64,000 nt of DNA from NCBI GenBank assembly GCA_902581405.1, contig CACHOJ010000002.1:113688-177687 (forward strand), read 5' to 3'. Origin of the DNA: an uncultured Pelagibacteraceae bacterium (GTDB lineage Bacteria; Pseudomonadota; Alphaproteobacteria; Pelagibacterales; Pelagibacteraceae). Below, in pieces: positions 43,068 to 52,309 of this stretch. Under the pieces are notes generated by a model. The model had not been told where the DNA came from. It did not search any database and saw only the letters and a list, made by a program, of their open reading frames with translations. The translations under genes and the position numbers were made by a program. Numbering within the stretch: position 1 is the first letter of the stretch; each line of letters starts with the position of its first letter.

Positions 43068-44237
43068 ATGAGTTCATTGGCTAAAAACTATAAAAGAAGA
43101 AAATTATCATTCATAAAGGGCAAAGGATCTTTTTTGTATACAAAGGGAGGAGTTAAATTTTTGGATTTTGTGCAAGGCATAGCTGTAAATTCCTTAGGCC
43201 ATACAAGCCCAGCATTAGTAAAAGCAATAAAAAAACAATCAAAAAAACTCTGGCACGTCTCAAATTCTTTTATAATTCCTGAAGGAGAAGAACTGGCAAA
43301 AAAACTAACAAACAAAACTTTTGCCAATGCAGTAATTTTTCAAAATAGTGGTGCAGAGGCAACTGAGGCTGCGATAAAAGTTGCTAGAAGATATTTTTTT
43401 TCAATTGGAAAACCAAAAAAAAATAGAATTTTATGTATTAGAAATTCATTTCATGGAAGAACCATAGCAGCAATAAATGCCAGTGGATCAAAAAAAATGA
43501 CTGAAGGATTTGGGCCAAAAGTTGGTGGGTTCGATCATTTCAAATTTGGCGATCACAAGGAATTAAAAAGAAAGATTACAAGTAAAACTGCAGCTATAAT
43601 GATTGAACCAATACTAGGAGAGGGTGGTATTAAAGTAATACCTACCTGGTGTTTAAAAGAAATTAGAAAAATTTGTGATAAGAAAAAAATTCTTCTAATT
43701 TTAGATGAAGTTCAATGTGGAATAGGAAGATCTGGCAAGTTCTTTTCTTACGAATATGCAAATATTAAGCCAGATATAGTTCCAATAGCTAAAGGAATTG
43801 GAGGTGGTTTTCCAATAGGTGCTGTTTTGATGACAAAAAAGGTTTCCAAGGCTATGGTTCCTGGTACTCATGGATCCACTTTTGGTGGAAACCCACTTGC
43901 AATGTCAGTTGGTAATGCTGTTATGGATGAAATTTTTAAAAAGGGCTTTCTTTCAAGAGTCAAAAATAATTCAAGTTATTTTATTTCAGAACTAAACAAA
44001 ATTAAAAGTAAATTCCCAAAAATTATTAAAGAAATAAGGGGTGTGGGATTAATTTTAGGAATACAACTTCATCATGATCAGACAAAATTTATTGAAGATT
44101 TACTAAAAAATAAACTGTTGACTATTAGAGCGGGTGAAAATGTAATAAGAATTTTGCCACCACTAAATGTAAATAAAAAAGAAATTGATATGGCTTTGAA
44201 AATCATAACCAAAGTTTGTAACTCTTATAATAATTAA
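43068..44237 (+). CDS. argD: Acetylornithine aminotransferase
   Basis: A 389-residue class III PLP aminotransferase for arginine synthesis, and often also succinyl-DAP aminotransferase for lysine. The PLP lysine is in PIAKGIGGGFPIGAVL; LILDEVQCGIGRSGKFFSYE and the N-terminal KFLDFVQGIAVNSLGH are diagnostic. Shares a base with argF (TAATG). With only dapD and dapE seen here, it may supply the DapC activity. Confidence 0.96.
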   Translation: MSSLAKNYKRRKLSFIKGKGSFLYTKGGVKFLDFVQGIAVNSLGHTSPALVKAIKKQSKKLWHVSNSFIIPEGEELAKKLTNKTFANAVIFQNSGAEATEAAIKVARRYFFSIGKPKKNRILCIRNSFHGRTIAAINASGSKKMTEGFGPKVGGFDHFKFGDHKELKRKITSKTAAIMIEPILGEGGIKVIPTWCLKEIRKICDKKKILLILDEVQCGIGRSGKFFSYEYANIKPDIVPIAKGIGGGFPIGAVLMTKKVSKAMVPGTHGSTFGGNPLAMSVGNAVMDEIFKKGFLSRVKNNSSYFISELNKIKSKFPKIIKEIRGVGLILGIQLHHDQTKFIEDLLKNKLLTIRAGENVIRILPPLNVNKKEIDMALKIITKVCNSYNN

Positions 44238-45169
44238 TGAATAACTTCCTTTACATAAGAGATATCCCATTAAAAGATCTAAAGAAAATTATATCTGATG
44301 CAAAAAAAAGAAAAGCAAAAAGAAAAAAATTTAATACATTAGATCCTGATAAAGATGTCCCTTTGAAAGGTAAAATTCTTTTACAAATGTTTGAAAAATC
44401 TAGCTTAAGAACTAGGTTAAGTTTTAATTTAGCGATTAAGCAATTAGGTGGTGGCTCTTTAACATTAAGGCCTGAGGAATTACATCTAGGAATTGGAGGT
44501 GAGAGTATATCTGATACATCTAAAATTTTATCAACTTATGGAGATGCTTTCATGTTAAGAACTGACTCTGATAAAAAATTAAATGAATTTGAAAAGTTTT
44601 CCAAAATACCAATTATAAATGGATTAAGTCCATCATCACATCCAACGCAGGTTTTGTCAGATATTTTTACAATTCAGGAAATCAAAAATAAAAGTATCTC
44701 TAAATTAAAGTTATGTTGGATTGGAGATGCTAATAATAATATGATTAACAGTCTTATCGAGGTATGTATAAAATTTTCTATATCTTTAAATATTGCCTGT
44801 CCTAGAGACTATCAACCTAATAAATTAGCTATTTCTCAGATTAAAAAAAAAAATGGAAAAGTAAAAATTTTTTATAAAAAAGAATTAGCAGTTAAAAATT
44901 GTGATGTTGTTATGACAGATAAGATCATTTCATTGAATGATAAGGTTAATAAGAGAAAGAAACTTAATTCATTTAAAAATTTTAAAGTTGATGCTAAGAC
45001 AATGAGTTATGCAAAAAAAGATGCTATATTTTTGCATTGCCTTCCAAGAGGTAATGAGGTTACAGATGAAGTTTTTTTAGGAAAGCAGTCAAAAGTATGG
45101 CAACAAGCACTTAATAGAGTTTGTGTTCAAAAAAGTATCTTATTATATTGCTTTAATAAATTAAGGTAA
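44237..45169 (+). CDS. argF: Ornithine carbamoyltransferase
   Basis: A 310-residue transferase making citrulline. The carbamoyl phosphate loop reads SSLRTR at 55-60 (usual STRTR), HPTQ with His135 is kept, and FLHCLPRG is normal. The ornithine loop, usually DxxxSMG, reads TDKIISLND, so Met-Gly is Leu-Asn. The changes are mild but worth noting. Ends nine bases inside the convergent cytochrome c gene. Confidence 0.92.
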   Translation: MNNFLYIRDIPLKDLKKIISDAKKRKAKRKKFNTLDPDKDVPLKGKILLQMFEKSSLRTRLSFNLAIKQLGGGSLTLRPEELHLGIGGESISDTSKILSTYGDAFMLRTDSDKKLNEFEKFSKIPIINGLSPSSHPTQVLSDIFTIQEIKNKSISKLKLCWIGDANNNMINSLIEVCIKFSISLNIACPRDYQPNKLAISQIKKKNGKVKIFYKKELAVKNCDVVMTDKIISLNDKVNKRKKLNSFKNFKVDAKTMSYAKKDAIFLHCLPRGNEVTDEVFLGKQSKVWQQALNRVCVQKSILLYCFNKLR

Positions 45170-45688
45170 TTCTAAAGGACTATCAGCATTTGCATTCATA
45201 TACAGTATGACTGATGCTCTATCTTTTTCTTTTTTTAATCCTGCAAAAGCCATCTTAGTTCCTTTAATATAAGAGGCTGGTTTAATTAAAAAACTATTCA
45301 TTTCTTCAAATGTCCAATTTTTCCCAAAAGCTACCAATGCCTTAGAGTATTTATAATCCTCTAATGCACCCATGTTACGACCCAATACATTATAGAGGGC
45401 TGGTCCAATGTTATTTCTTCCACCTTTTTTGATAGAATGACATGCGCTACATTTTTTGAAAACTGTTTTACCATGCTCAACACTGCCCATTGCTAATAAA
45501 GCAGATATGTCAACAGCCTGTGTGGAAGAAGTTTGTTTTGTATCTGATTCAGCAAACTCAACTTTATAAGAAGATTGAGCTGGCTTCTCAACATAATATA
45601 TATAATCAGAAATTTTGGTAATGCCAAAAATAACTATAAAAATAACTAATACTGCAGCTATGATTTTGTTAATTTCAAATGAATCCAT
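45161..45688 (-). CDS. Membrane-anchored c-type cytochrome
   Basis: A 175-residue protein with an N-terminal membrane anchor (about 8-28), an acidic linker and one class I cytochrome c domain. The haem site is CSACH at 80-84 and the distal Met is likely in KGTKMAFAG. It matches the CycM/cytochrome c552 type that carries electrons between the bc1 complex and terminal oxidase. Divergent from kdsB across a 98-base gap. Confidence 0.9.
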   Translation of the reverse strand: MDSFEINKIIAAVLVIFIVIFGITKISDYIYYVEKPAQSSYKVEFAESDTKQTSSTQAVDISALLAMGSVEHGKTVFKKCSACHSIKKGGRNNIGPALYNVLGRNMGALEDYKYSKALVAFGKNWTFEEMNSFLIKPASYIKGTKMAFAGLKKEKDRASVILYMNANADSPLELP

Positions 45689-45711
45689 GATTTTTAATTA
45701 TTAAATTCGTA

Positions 45712-45772
45712 TAACATGTTAAACAAAAAAAATACTAAATTTAATTTTTAATTATTGCGTCTGAAAGACGCA
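45712..45772. promoter_or_regulatory. Palindromes between cytochrome c and kdsB
   Basis: The gap between the divergent genes holds TAACATGTTA (45712-45721), a perfect palindrome, and TGCGTCT-GAA-AGACGCA (45756-45772), a GC-rich 7-bp inverted repeat whose outer ATTAT/ATAAT flanks extend it with one bulged T. The second stands out from the AT-rich surroundings. No T run follows, so an operator or leader hairpin fits better than a terminator. Confidence 0.4.
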
Positions 45773-45786
45773 TAATACATAATTTT

Positions 45787-46524
45787 ATGAACAATACAGT
45801 AATTTTAATTCCATCAAGATTAGCAGCAACAAGGCTACCAAAAAAACCATTATTGAAAATAAATAACATGTCAATTATTAATCATGTTTATAAGATTGCA
45901 AAATCGTCATTGGTTGACCAGTGTTACGTTGCTACTGGTGACAAGGAAATATTTCAAGAGGTAACTCAAAATGGTGGGAAATGTATTTTAACCCAAAGTG
46001 ATCATAAAACAGGAACTGATAGAATTTTTGAAGCCTTTCAAAAACTAGAAAATGATAATATTGAGTATGTTGTAAATCTCCAAGGAGACGAACCTATGCT
46101 TGATATACAAGATATCAATAACCTTCTTACAAAAACAATTGAAAACAAGTCAAAAGTTTCAACTTTAGCCTGTAAAATAGAGAATGAGGGATTACTATCA
46201 AAAAAAAATATTGTTAAGGTTACTACAAATGAGAAGCTGGAAGAAAATAAATTGTCAACCGCAATTTCATTCTCTAGAGAAGTAAGTAAAAATATTCGAA
46301 ATATTTACCATCATATTGGTATTTACATTTATAATGTAGCTTACTTAAAAAAATTTGTTCAATTAAAACAAACACAAAATGAAAAAATACAAAAGTTAGA
46401 ACAATTAAGATTAATCGATAATGAAATTACAATAGATGTTGGTTTAGCAAAAACTCGACCAATTGGTGTTGATACACATGAAGATTATCTGGAATTAAAA
46501 AAAATAATGGAATATAAAAATTAA
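45787..46524 (+). CDS. kdsB: 3-deoxy-manno-octulosonate cytidylyltransferase
   Basis: A 245-residue nucleotidyltransferase making CMP-KDO for lipid A inner core. The N-terminal IPSRLAATRLPKKPLL signature, HKTGTDRIFEA and NLQGDEPML are present. Its KDO precursor route includes KdsD at 38791. pheA follows after three bases. Confidence 0.96.
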   Translation: MNNTVILIPSRLAATRLPKKPLLKINNMSIINHVYKIAKSSLVDQCYVATGDKEIFQEVTQNGGKCILTQSDHKTGTDRIFEAFQKLENDNIEYVVNLQGDEPMLDIQDINNLLTKTIENKSKVSTLACKIENEGLLSKKNIVKVTTNEKLEENKLSTAISFSREVSKNIRNIYHHIGIYIYNVAYLKKFVQLKQTQNEKIQKLEQLRLIDNEITIDVGLAKTRPIGVDTHEDYLELKKIMEYKN

Positions 46525-46527
46525 ATT

Positions 46528-47355
46528 ATGAAAATTGCTTACCAAGGTGTTGCAGGTAGCTACAGCGAGAGTTGTGCCAAAAAAATGTATCCAAATTGTG
46601 AAACATTACCCTGTAAAACTTTTGATGAATGTTTTGAAAGATCTAGTCAAGATAATTCAATTAAATCTTTAATACCAGAGTCAAATAAAACAACTGGAAA
46701 TATTGGTGTAGAGTATTTAATCTTCAAATACAGATTGAATATTTATGCCGAGCACTTCTTTCCAATCAATCATAATCTTTTAGGAATAAAAGGGTCAAAT
46801 TTAAGTGATATTAAAGATGTATATTCTCATGCTCAAGCTCTTAGCCAATCTTCAAGCTTTATAAAAAAAAAAAAATTAATAGAAAATGTAAGAGCCGATA
46901 CTGCAGGTTCTGCGAAATATGTGGCTGAAGCTAAAGATAAAACAAAGGCAGCAATAGCTTCTAACCTTAGCGCTGAAATATATGGTCTCAAAATTCTACA
47001 AGAGAATGTTCAAGATGATAAAGATAACGTTACTAGATTTTTATTGTTGGGAAAAGATATCTTTCAACCAGATTTTAGTGATCAAAGTTATATAACATCA
47101 ATATTATTCAAATTGAAAAGTAAGCCCGCAGCCCTTTATTCTGCGTTGTCAGGTTTTGCAATTAATGGTGTTAATATGAGTAAATTACAAAGTTTTCCTG
47201 AAAAGAACTCTTTTTCCTCTTATTTTTTCCTCTGCGATATTGATGGGCACATAGAATCTCCAAAAATCAAAAACTCACTTGAGGAATTAGGTCTTCATTG
47301 TCAGGATATGCACGTCCTAGGTGTTTACAAATCTGATAAATTTAGAGAAAAATAA
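46528..47355 (+). CDS. pheA: Prephenate dehydratase
   Basis: A 275-residue monofunctional enzyme forming phenylpyruvate. GVAGSYSESCAKKMYPN at the N terminus and the catalytic DKDNVTRFLLLG (Thr-Arg-Phe) are present; a C-terminal ACT domain starts near 190. The Phe-binding ESRP motif is replaced by LQSFP, so feedback inhibition may be altered, though variant motifs occur in alphaproteobacteria. No chorismate mutase domain. Fifty bases before the SRP RNA. Confidence 0.94.
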   Translation: MKIAYQGVAGSYSESCAKKMYPNCETLPCKTFDECFERSSQDNSIKSLIPESNKTTGNIGVEYLIFKYRLNIYAEHFFPINHNLLGIKGSNLSDIKDVYSHAQALSQSSSFIKKKKLIENVRADTAGSAKYVAEAKDKTKAAIASNLSAEIYGLKILQENVQDDKDNVTRFLLLGKDIFQPDFSDQSYITSILFKLKSKPAALYSALSGFAINGVNMSKLQSFPEKNSFSSYFFLCDIDGHIESPKIKNSLEELGLHCQDMHVLGVYKSDKFREK

Positions 47356-47404
47356 ATTTATAACTTTCTTGTAGAATAGAAATTTTTATTGATATAATAA
47401 AGTT

Positions 47405-47491
47405 GGAGGCCGGTCAGGTGGTGTTACCACAAATCCCCCAGGATCGAAAGATAGCAAGGGTAGTGAGTATTTTCCAGGTTGGTTGGTCTCC
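47405..47491 (+). ncRNA. ffs: Signal recognition particle RNA (4.5S type)
   Basis: About 87 bases with closing stem GGAGGCC (47405-47411) and GGTCTCC (47485-47491), and an apical region CCAGGATC-GAAA-GATAGCAAGG. This is the conserved SRP domain IV: symmetric and asymmetric internal loops (CAGG / AGCA) under a GNRA tetraloop, here GAAA. Location directly upstream of dnaX is common in alphaproteobacteria. Only six bases separate its end from the dnaX ATG. Confidence 0.88.
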
Positions 47492-47497
47492 TTTAAA

Positions 47498-49132
47498 ATG
47501 ACTGAGAATTCGAAAGTACTGGCTTTAAAATATAGACCTCAAGTATTTGAGGATTTAATAGGTCAACAAGTTATTGCGGAAACAATTAAAAATTCGATAA
47601 TCATAGACAAGTCACCTAATGCATTTTTATTTACTGGTATACGAGGTGTTGGAAAAACTACTTTTGCAAGAATAGTTGCAAAGGCATTAAATTGTGAGAA
47701 TGGAGTCAAAAATCTTTGCAAAAAAAATTTTTGTGAACATTGTAATTCAATTATCAACTCAAATCATATTGACATTTTAGAGATGGATGCAGCAAGCAAG
47801 ACTGGAGTTGATGATGTAAGGGAGCTTATTGAATTTTCAAGATATGGGCCAACAACTGCTAAATATAAAATATTTATAATTGATGAAGTACATATGTTAA
47901 GTAAGCAAGCATTCAATGCACTTTTAAAAACTCTTGAAGAACCACCAAAATACCTAAAATTTATTTTTGCAACAACCGAAATCAAAAAAATACCTGTAAC
48001 AGTAATATCGAGATGTCAACGTTTTGATCTCTCTAGGGTCAAATCTCAAGAACTTTTTAATTATATAAAAATGATTAAAAACAAAGAGGATGGCAAAGCT
48101 TCTGATGAAGCCTTAAAATTAATTGTTAAAATTTCAGAGGGATCTGTTAGGGATGCATTGTCTTTGTTAAACCGTGGCCTTGTGGCTAATCTAAATGATG
48201 AAGAATTAAGTTTAGAAAAAGCACAAAAAATATATGGATATTTTGATAAAAGTTCTTTGATAGAATTAATAAAAAAACTGTTAAATGGTGATGAAAAAAA
48301 AGTATTTGAGTTGTATAGAAAAATTTATGATTCTGGTGTAGATCCAAAAATATTTTTAAATGATTTTCTTGAAGTTCTATATTACCTAAAAAATATTAAT
48401 TTTATAAAATTAGACGGAAATAATTTTTCTTTAAATGACCAAGATTTTAGCAATCTTTCTACAATATCTGAAAATTTAGATTCAAAAGATATAATACTTT
48501 TTTGGCAATTTACACTTGATACAATTGAAGAAATTAACATAGTCTCAAATCCTAACTTGTCAGTTGAAATGTTTCTTTTCAGATTAATGAGAATAAAAGG
48601 TTTTAAAGAGAAAGATGTCGAGAAAACCTCAATTGGGAAAAAACCTGATAAGTTAATTAAAGATCCTAAAACAAAAACAACAAATCAAACAATAGATCAA
48701 ATCAAAAATATTTCACAACAAGAAAAAATTGAGCCAAATTTAAATAAAGATGAAGTAATCAATGAACTTAAAATTGGTTCATTTGAGAGTTTGATAAATC
48801 TATGTATAGAAAAAAAAGAAGCTAAGCTTAAATATGAGCTTGAAACTAATATAAATTTAGTCTCATTCTCTGAAGGTTTAATAGAAATTTCATTAAATGA
48901 GAACTTAGACAAAGACTTTATTAAAAATCTATCTAACAAACTGTATGAATGGACATCTAAGAGATGGATTATTTCTTTATCAAAAAACCAAGGACAAATT
49001 TCAAAAAAAGAAAAAAATAAAATTGATGAGAAAAAAATTTTTGATGATATTAAAAAGTCTGAAGCATATAAAAAAGTGATCGAGGCATTTCCTGATGCAG
49101 AATTAATAAATGTTGAGTTGAAAGAGGATTAG
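47498..49132 (+). CDS. dnaX: DNA polymerase III subunit gamma/tau
   Basis: A 544-residue clamp-loader ATPase. Walker A GIRGVGKTTFARIVAKALNC, a zinc module with Cys residues in CKKNFCEHC, and Walker B FIIDEVHMLS are seen; domain III is about 230-370, followed by a Lys-rich tau-like tail. I use the ATG at 47498, after the SRP RNA, giving MTENSKVLALKYRP. One base separates it from ybaB. Confidence 0.95.
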   Translation: MTENSKVLALKYRPQVFEDLIGQQVIAETIKNSIIIDKSPNAFLFTGIRGVGKTTFARIVAKALNCENGVKNLCKKNFCEHCNSIINSNHIDILEMDAASKTGVDDVRELIEFSRYGPTTAKYKIFIIDEVHMLSKQAFNALLKTLEEPPKYLKFIFATTEIKKIPVTVISRCQRFDLSRVKSQELFNYIKMIKNKEDGKASDEALKLIVKISEGSVRDALSLLNRGLVANLNDEELSLEKAQKIYGYFDKSSLIELIKKLLNGDEKKVFELYRKIYDSGVDPKIFLNDFLEVLYYLKNINFIKLDGNNFSLNDQDFSNLSTISENLDSKDIILFWQFTLDTIEEINIVSNPNLSVEMFLFRLMRIKGFKEKDVEKTSIGKKPDKLIKDPKTKTTNQTIDQIKNISQQEKIEPNLNKDEVINELKIGSFESLINLCIEKKEAKLKYELETNINLVSFSEGLIEISLNENLDKDFIKNLSNKLYEWTSKRWIISLSKNQGQISKKEKNKIDEKKIFDDIKKSEAYKKVIEAFPDAELINVELKED

Positions 49133-49133
49133 A

Positions 49134-49451
49134 ATGACAGATTTTTCAAAATTAATGGAAAAAGCTAAAGAAATTGAGAGCAAAATGAAAGAAAGCCAAG
49201 AAAACATTAAAAAGATCGAGGTTGAAGGTGTCTCGGGAGCTAGTGATGTAAAGGTTACGTTAAATGGAGAGGGAACCATGATCTCAATTAAACTAAGTGA
49301 AAATGTTTTAAAAGAAGAAAAAGTAATACTAGAAGATCTTATTACTGCTGCTCATAATAACGCAAAATCGCAACTTAAATCAAAAACAGCAGAGGAAATT
49401 TCTAAGGCTTCAGGAAATTTTGGAATACCTGGATTTAAGTGGCCTTTATAA
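49134..49451 (+). CDS. ybaB: YbaB/EbfC nucleoid-associated protein
   Basis: A 105-residue DNA-binding protein. DFSKLMEKAKEIESKMKE forms the N-terminal helix; VSGASDVKVTLNGEG is the central beta motif, and GIPGFKWPL the usual C terminus (family PGxxPF-like). Sits between dnaX and recR as in most bacteria. Confidence 0.93.
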   Translation: MTDFSKLMEKAKEIESKMKESQENIKKIEVEGVSGASDVKVTLNGEGTMISIKLSENVLKEEKVILEDLITAAHNNAKSQLKSKTAEEISKASGNFGIPGFKWPL

Positions 49452-49456
49452 TTTAA

Positions 49457-50062
49457 ATGCAAAATATTCCTGAAATAGAAAATTTAATCAAACTAATATC
49501 TAAATTACCAGGGCTAGGACCTAAGTCTGCAAAAAGAATGATTTTGAAAATGATTAATAATCGTCAAGAATTATTAAAACCATTAGCTCAAAACTTAAGT
49601 GAAGTATTTAAAAATGTGATTAGATGCAAAATTTGTGGAACTTTAAAATCAAATAATAGTCCATGTGATAATTGTGAAAATAAGAGTAAAAAATTTAATA
49701 AAATTTGTGTTGTAGAAAATATTTCAGATCAATGGGCAATAGAAAGTTCATCTATTTTTCAAGGTTATTTTCATATTCTTGGTGGAACACTTTCAAATAA
49801 TAATAATCAAAACAAGGAAGACCTACTAATCAATTCCCTAGTAGAAAGAATAAGTAGGGATAATATAGATGAGGTAATTTTGGCAACAAGTGCAACTGTG
49901 GAGGGTCAAACTACTGCATTTTATATTCAAGATACTCTAAAAAAAACAAACATTAAGATTTCAAAACTAGCTCAAGGTTTACCAGTAGGTGGAGAAATCG
50001 AAAATTTAGATGATGGCACTTTAATATCTGCGTTTAAAAACAGAAAAAAACTTGAGGCTTAA
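49457..50062 (+). CDS. recR: Recombination mediator RecR
   Basis: A 201-residue protein for RecFOR loading of RecA. Helix-hairpin-helix LPGLGPKSAKRMIL, zinc finger CKICGTLKSNNSPCDNC and a TOPRIM domain starting ICVVENISDQWAIE are in the right order. Its TAA directly abuts the stop of convergent glcB with no gap. Confidence 0.96.
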   Translation: MQNIPEIENLIKLISKLPGLGPKSAKRMILKMINNRQELLKPLAQNLSEVFKNVIRCKICGTLKSNNSPCDNCENKSKKFNKICVVENISDQWAIESSSIFQGYFHILGGTLSNNNNQNKEDLLINSLVERISRDNIDEVILATSATVEGQTTAFYIQDTLKKTNIKISKLAQGLPVGGEIENLDDGTLISAFKNRKKLEA

Positions 50063-52213
50063 TTAACTTTTTTTAATTAATCTGTTTAAATGTAAGAGAG
50101 GTTCTGTATAGCCAGAAGGCTGTGACTTTCCATGAAAGATTAATTCACATGCTGCTTTAAAAGCAATAGATTTATCATACTCTGGAGACATACTTTCGTA
50201 GTTAGGGTCGTCTTTATTCTGTTTATCAACAACTTTTGCCATTTTTTTTAAAATTTCAAGAACCTGTCTATTCGAACATAAGCCATGATGAAGCCAATTC
50301 GCGATATGTTGAGATGAAATTCTCAAAGTTGCTCTATCCTCCATTAATCCAATATCATTTATATCTGGGACTTTGGAACAACCTATACCTTGATCAATCC
50401 ACCTGACTACATAACCCAAAATAGTTTGAGCAGAATTTGAAATTTCAGTATTAATTTCATCGATAGACCAATTAGGACGATCTGCTATTGGAATAGTAAG
50501 AAGATCAGATAACTTTGATGGCTCTCTTTTTAATATTGCTTTTTGTTTTTCAAAAACATTTACTTCGTGATAGTGCATAACATGCAATGCAGCAGCAGTT
50601 GGGGAAGGAACCCAAGCACAATTTGCGCCTGCATTCACATGTCCAATTTTTTGTTCCATCATTTCCTTCATTTTGTCTGGCATGGCCCACATTCCTTTAC
50701 CTATTTGAGCAACTCCTGAAAACCCACATTTTAAGCCTATATCTACATTATTATCCTCATAGGCTTTAATCCATTTAGACTCTTTCATTTCTCCTTTTTT
50801 GATCATTGGTCCAGCTTCCATTGAAGTGTGCATTTCATCACCAGTTCTATCTAAAAATCCAGTGTTGATAAAAAATACTCTATCTTTTAGTGTTCTGATG
50901 CATTCCTTTAGGTTTGAAGATGTTCTTCTTTCTTCATCCATAATTCCACACTTAATAGTATTTTTTTTCAATTTTAAAACTTCTTCAACTTTTGTAAAAA
51001 TTAAATTGGCAAATTCTGTTTCCTCTGGTCCATGCATTTTTGGTTTTACAATATAAATAGATCCTTTCCTTGAATTACCTTTTCTTTTTAAATCATGAAT
51101 ACATGCTGTTGAAGTAATAAAAGCATCCATTATTCCCTCAGGAACTTCTGATCCATCATTTAAAGTGATTGCAGGGTTTGTCATTAAGTGTCCAACGTTT
51201 CTCACAAGCAAAAGACTTCTTCCATGAAGTTTTAACTTTTCACCGTTTAATGAAGTGTAACTCCTATCTGGATTAAGTTTTCTTTCTAATTCTTTACCAT
51301 TTTTCTCAAATATTGATTTTAAATCTCCTTTCATCAATCCTAACCAATTTCTATAACAAGTTACTTTATCTTCAGCATCTACTGCGGCTACACTATCTTC
51401 ATGGTCACAAATTGTTGATACAGCAGACTCAACTATAATATCGCTTATACCAGCAGCATCTCTTGCAGCACTAAATGCTCTAGGATTAATAATTATTTCA
51501 AGATGAAGATTATTATTTTTTAAGATTATAGCATTTGGTTTGGCTGCATCCCCTCTATGACCAATAAACTTCTCTAAATCTGATAAATTATATTCTTTAT
51601 TTTCCTTATATATAGTTAGTTTTTTATTATTTACTGCTAAACCAGTAATATCTTTCCAGTCAAGATCATTTATTGGAAAATATTTGTTCAAAAAGTTTCT
51701 AGTGTATTTAATTACTTCTTGCCCTCTTAGAGGATCATATTTTTCGCTTCCACTTTCTTCTGACTCTATTATATTTGATCCATAAAGACTGTCATATAAG
51801 CTTACCCATCTTGCATTCGCGGCATTCAAGGTATATCTAGAGTTCATTATTGGAACAACTAATTGTGGTCCTGCTATATTAGATATTTCTTCATCTAAAT
51901 TTTTAGTTGCTATTTTAAAATCTTCACCTTCTTTTTTTAAATAACCTATTTCTTCCAAAAAATTTTTATATTTATTATAGTCAATCTGGTGGTCTCTATT
52001 TTTTTTATGCCACAGATCTATTTCTTGTTGTAATGTTTCTCTAATTTCGAGTAATTTTTTATTTTTAGGTGCTAATTCATGCACCACTTTATCAAAGCCT
52101 TTCCAGAACTCGTCAGGGTCAACATTTGTATCCAGTAAAAGCTCATTTTTGACAAAATCAGCTAGTTCTTTTGCCACAGATAAGTTGTGGATTTTGATGT
52201 ATTGCTCTCTCAT
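50063..52213 (-). CDS. glcB: Malate synthase G
   Basis: A 716-residue enzyme condensing glyoxylate and acetyl-CoA to malate. The characteristic large beta-barrel plus alpha/beta insertion of the G form is present; [31 protein letters not shown] and [11 protein letters not shown] are recognisable. In published SAR11 work glcB is under a glycine riboswitch; the 96-base gap upstream here lacks glycine-aptamer motifs. It is divergent from accA. Confidence 0.96.
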   Translation of the reverse strand: MREQYIKIHNLSVAKELADFVKNELLLDTNVDPDEFWKGFDKVVHELAPKNKKLLEIRETLQQEIDLWHKKNRDHQIDYNKYKNFLEEIGYLKKEGEDFKIATKNLDEEISNIAGPQLVVPIMNSRYTLNAANARWVSLYDSLYGSNIIESEESGSEKYDPLRGQEVIKYTRNFLNKYFPINDLDWKDITGLAVNNKKLTIYKENKEYNLSDLEKFIGHRGDAAKPNAIILKNNNLHLEIIINPRAFSAARDAAGISDIIVESAVSTICDHEDSVAAVDAEDKVTCYRNWLGLMKGDLKSIFEKNGKELERKLNPDRSYTSLNGEKLKLHGRSLLLVRNVGHLMTNPAITLNDGSEVPEGIMDAFITSTACIHDLKRKGNSRKGSIYIVKPKMHGPEETEFANLIFTKVEEVLKLKKNTIKCGIMDEERRTSSNLKECIRTLKDRVFFINTGFLDRTGDEMHTSMEAGPMIKKGEMKESKWIKAYEDNNVDIGLKCGFSGVAQIGKGMWAMPDKMKEMMEQKIGHVNAGANCAWVPSPTAAALHVMHYHEVNVFEKQKAILKREPSKLSDLLTIPIADRPNWSIDEINTEISNSAQTILGYVVRWIDQGIGCSKVPDINDIGLMEDRATLRISSQHIANWLHHGLCSNRQVLEILKKMAKVVDKQNKDDPNYESMSPEYDKSIAFKAACELIFHGKSQPSGYTEPLLHLNRLIKKS

Positions 52214-52229
52214 AAATTGAAAATCTTAT

Positions 52230-52298
52230 AATAAATTGTCATTTTTGCGCAATCAAAATTACTTATTTTAACAATTTATTGCCTTTTTTGTTTATAAT
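52230..52298. promoter_or_regulatory. Divergent glcB/accA control region
   Basis: Within the 96-base gap are AATAAATTGT (52230-52239) and its exact reverse complement ACAATTTATT (52271-52280), 31 bases apart, and a consensus -10 TATAAT at 52293-52298 for accA, which predicts a leader of only a few bases. AT-rich repeats of 10 bases can arise by chance. No aptamer-like structure is visible. Confidence 0.35.
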
Positions 52299-52309
52299 AC
52301 ATAATTTAA

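Noticed and set aside
52214..52309. Glycine riboswitch upstream of glcB
   Set aside because: The gap is too short for a tandem aptamer and has none of the conserved core bases; reported instead as an absence.
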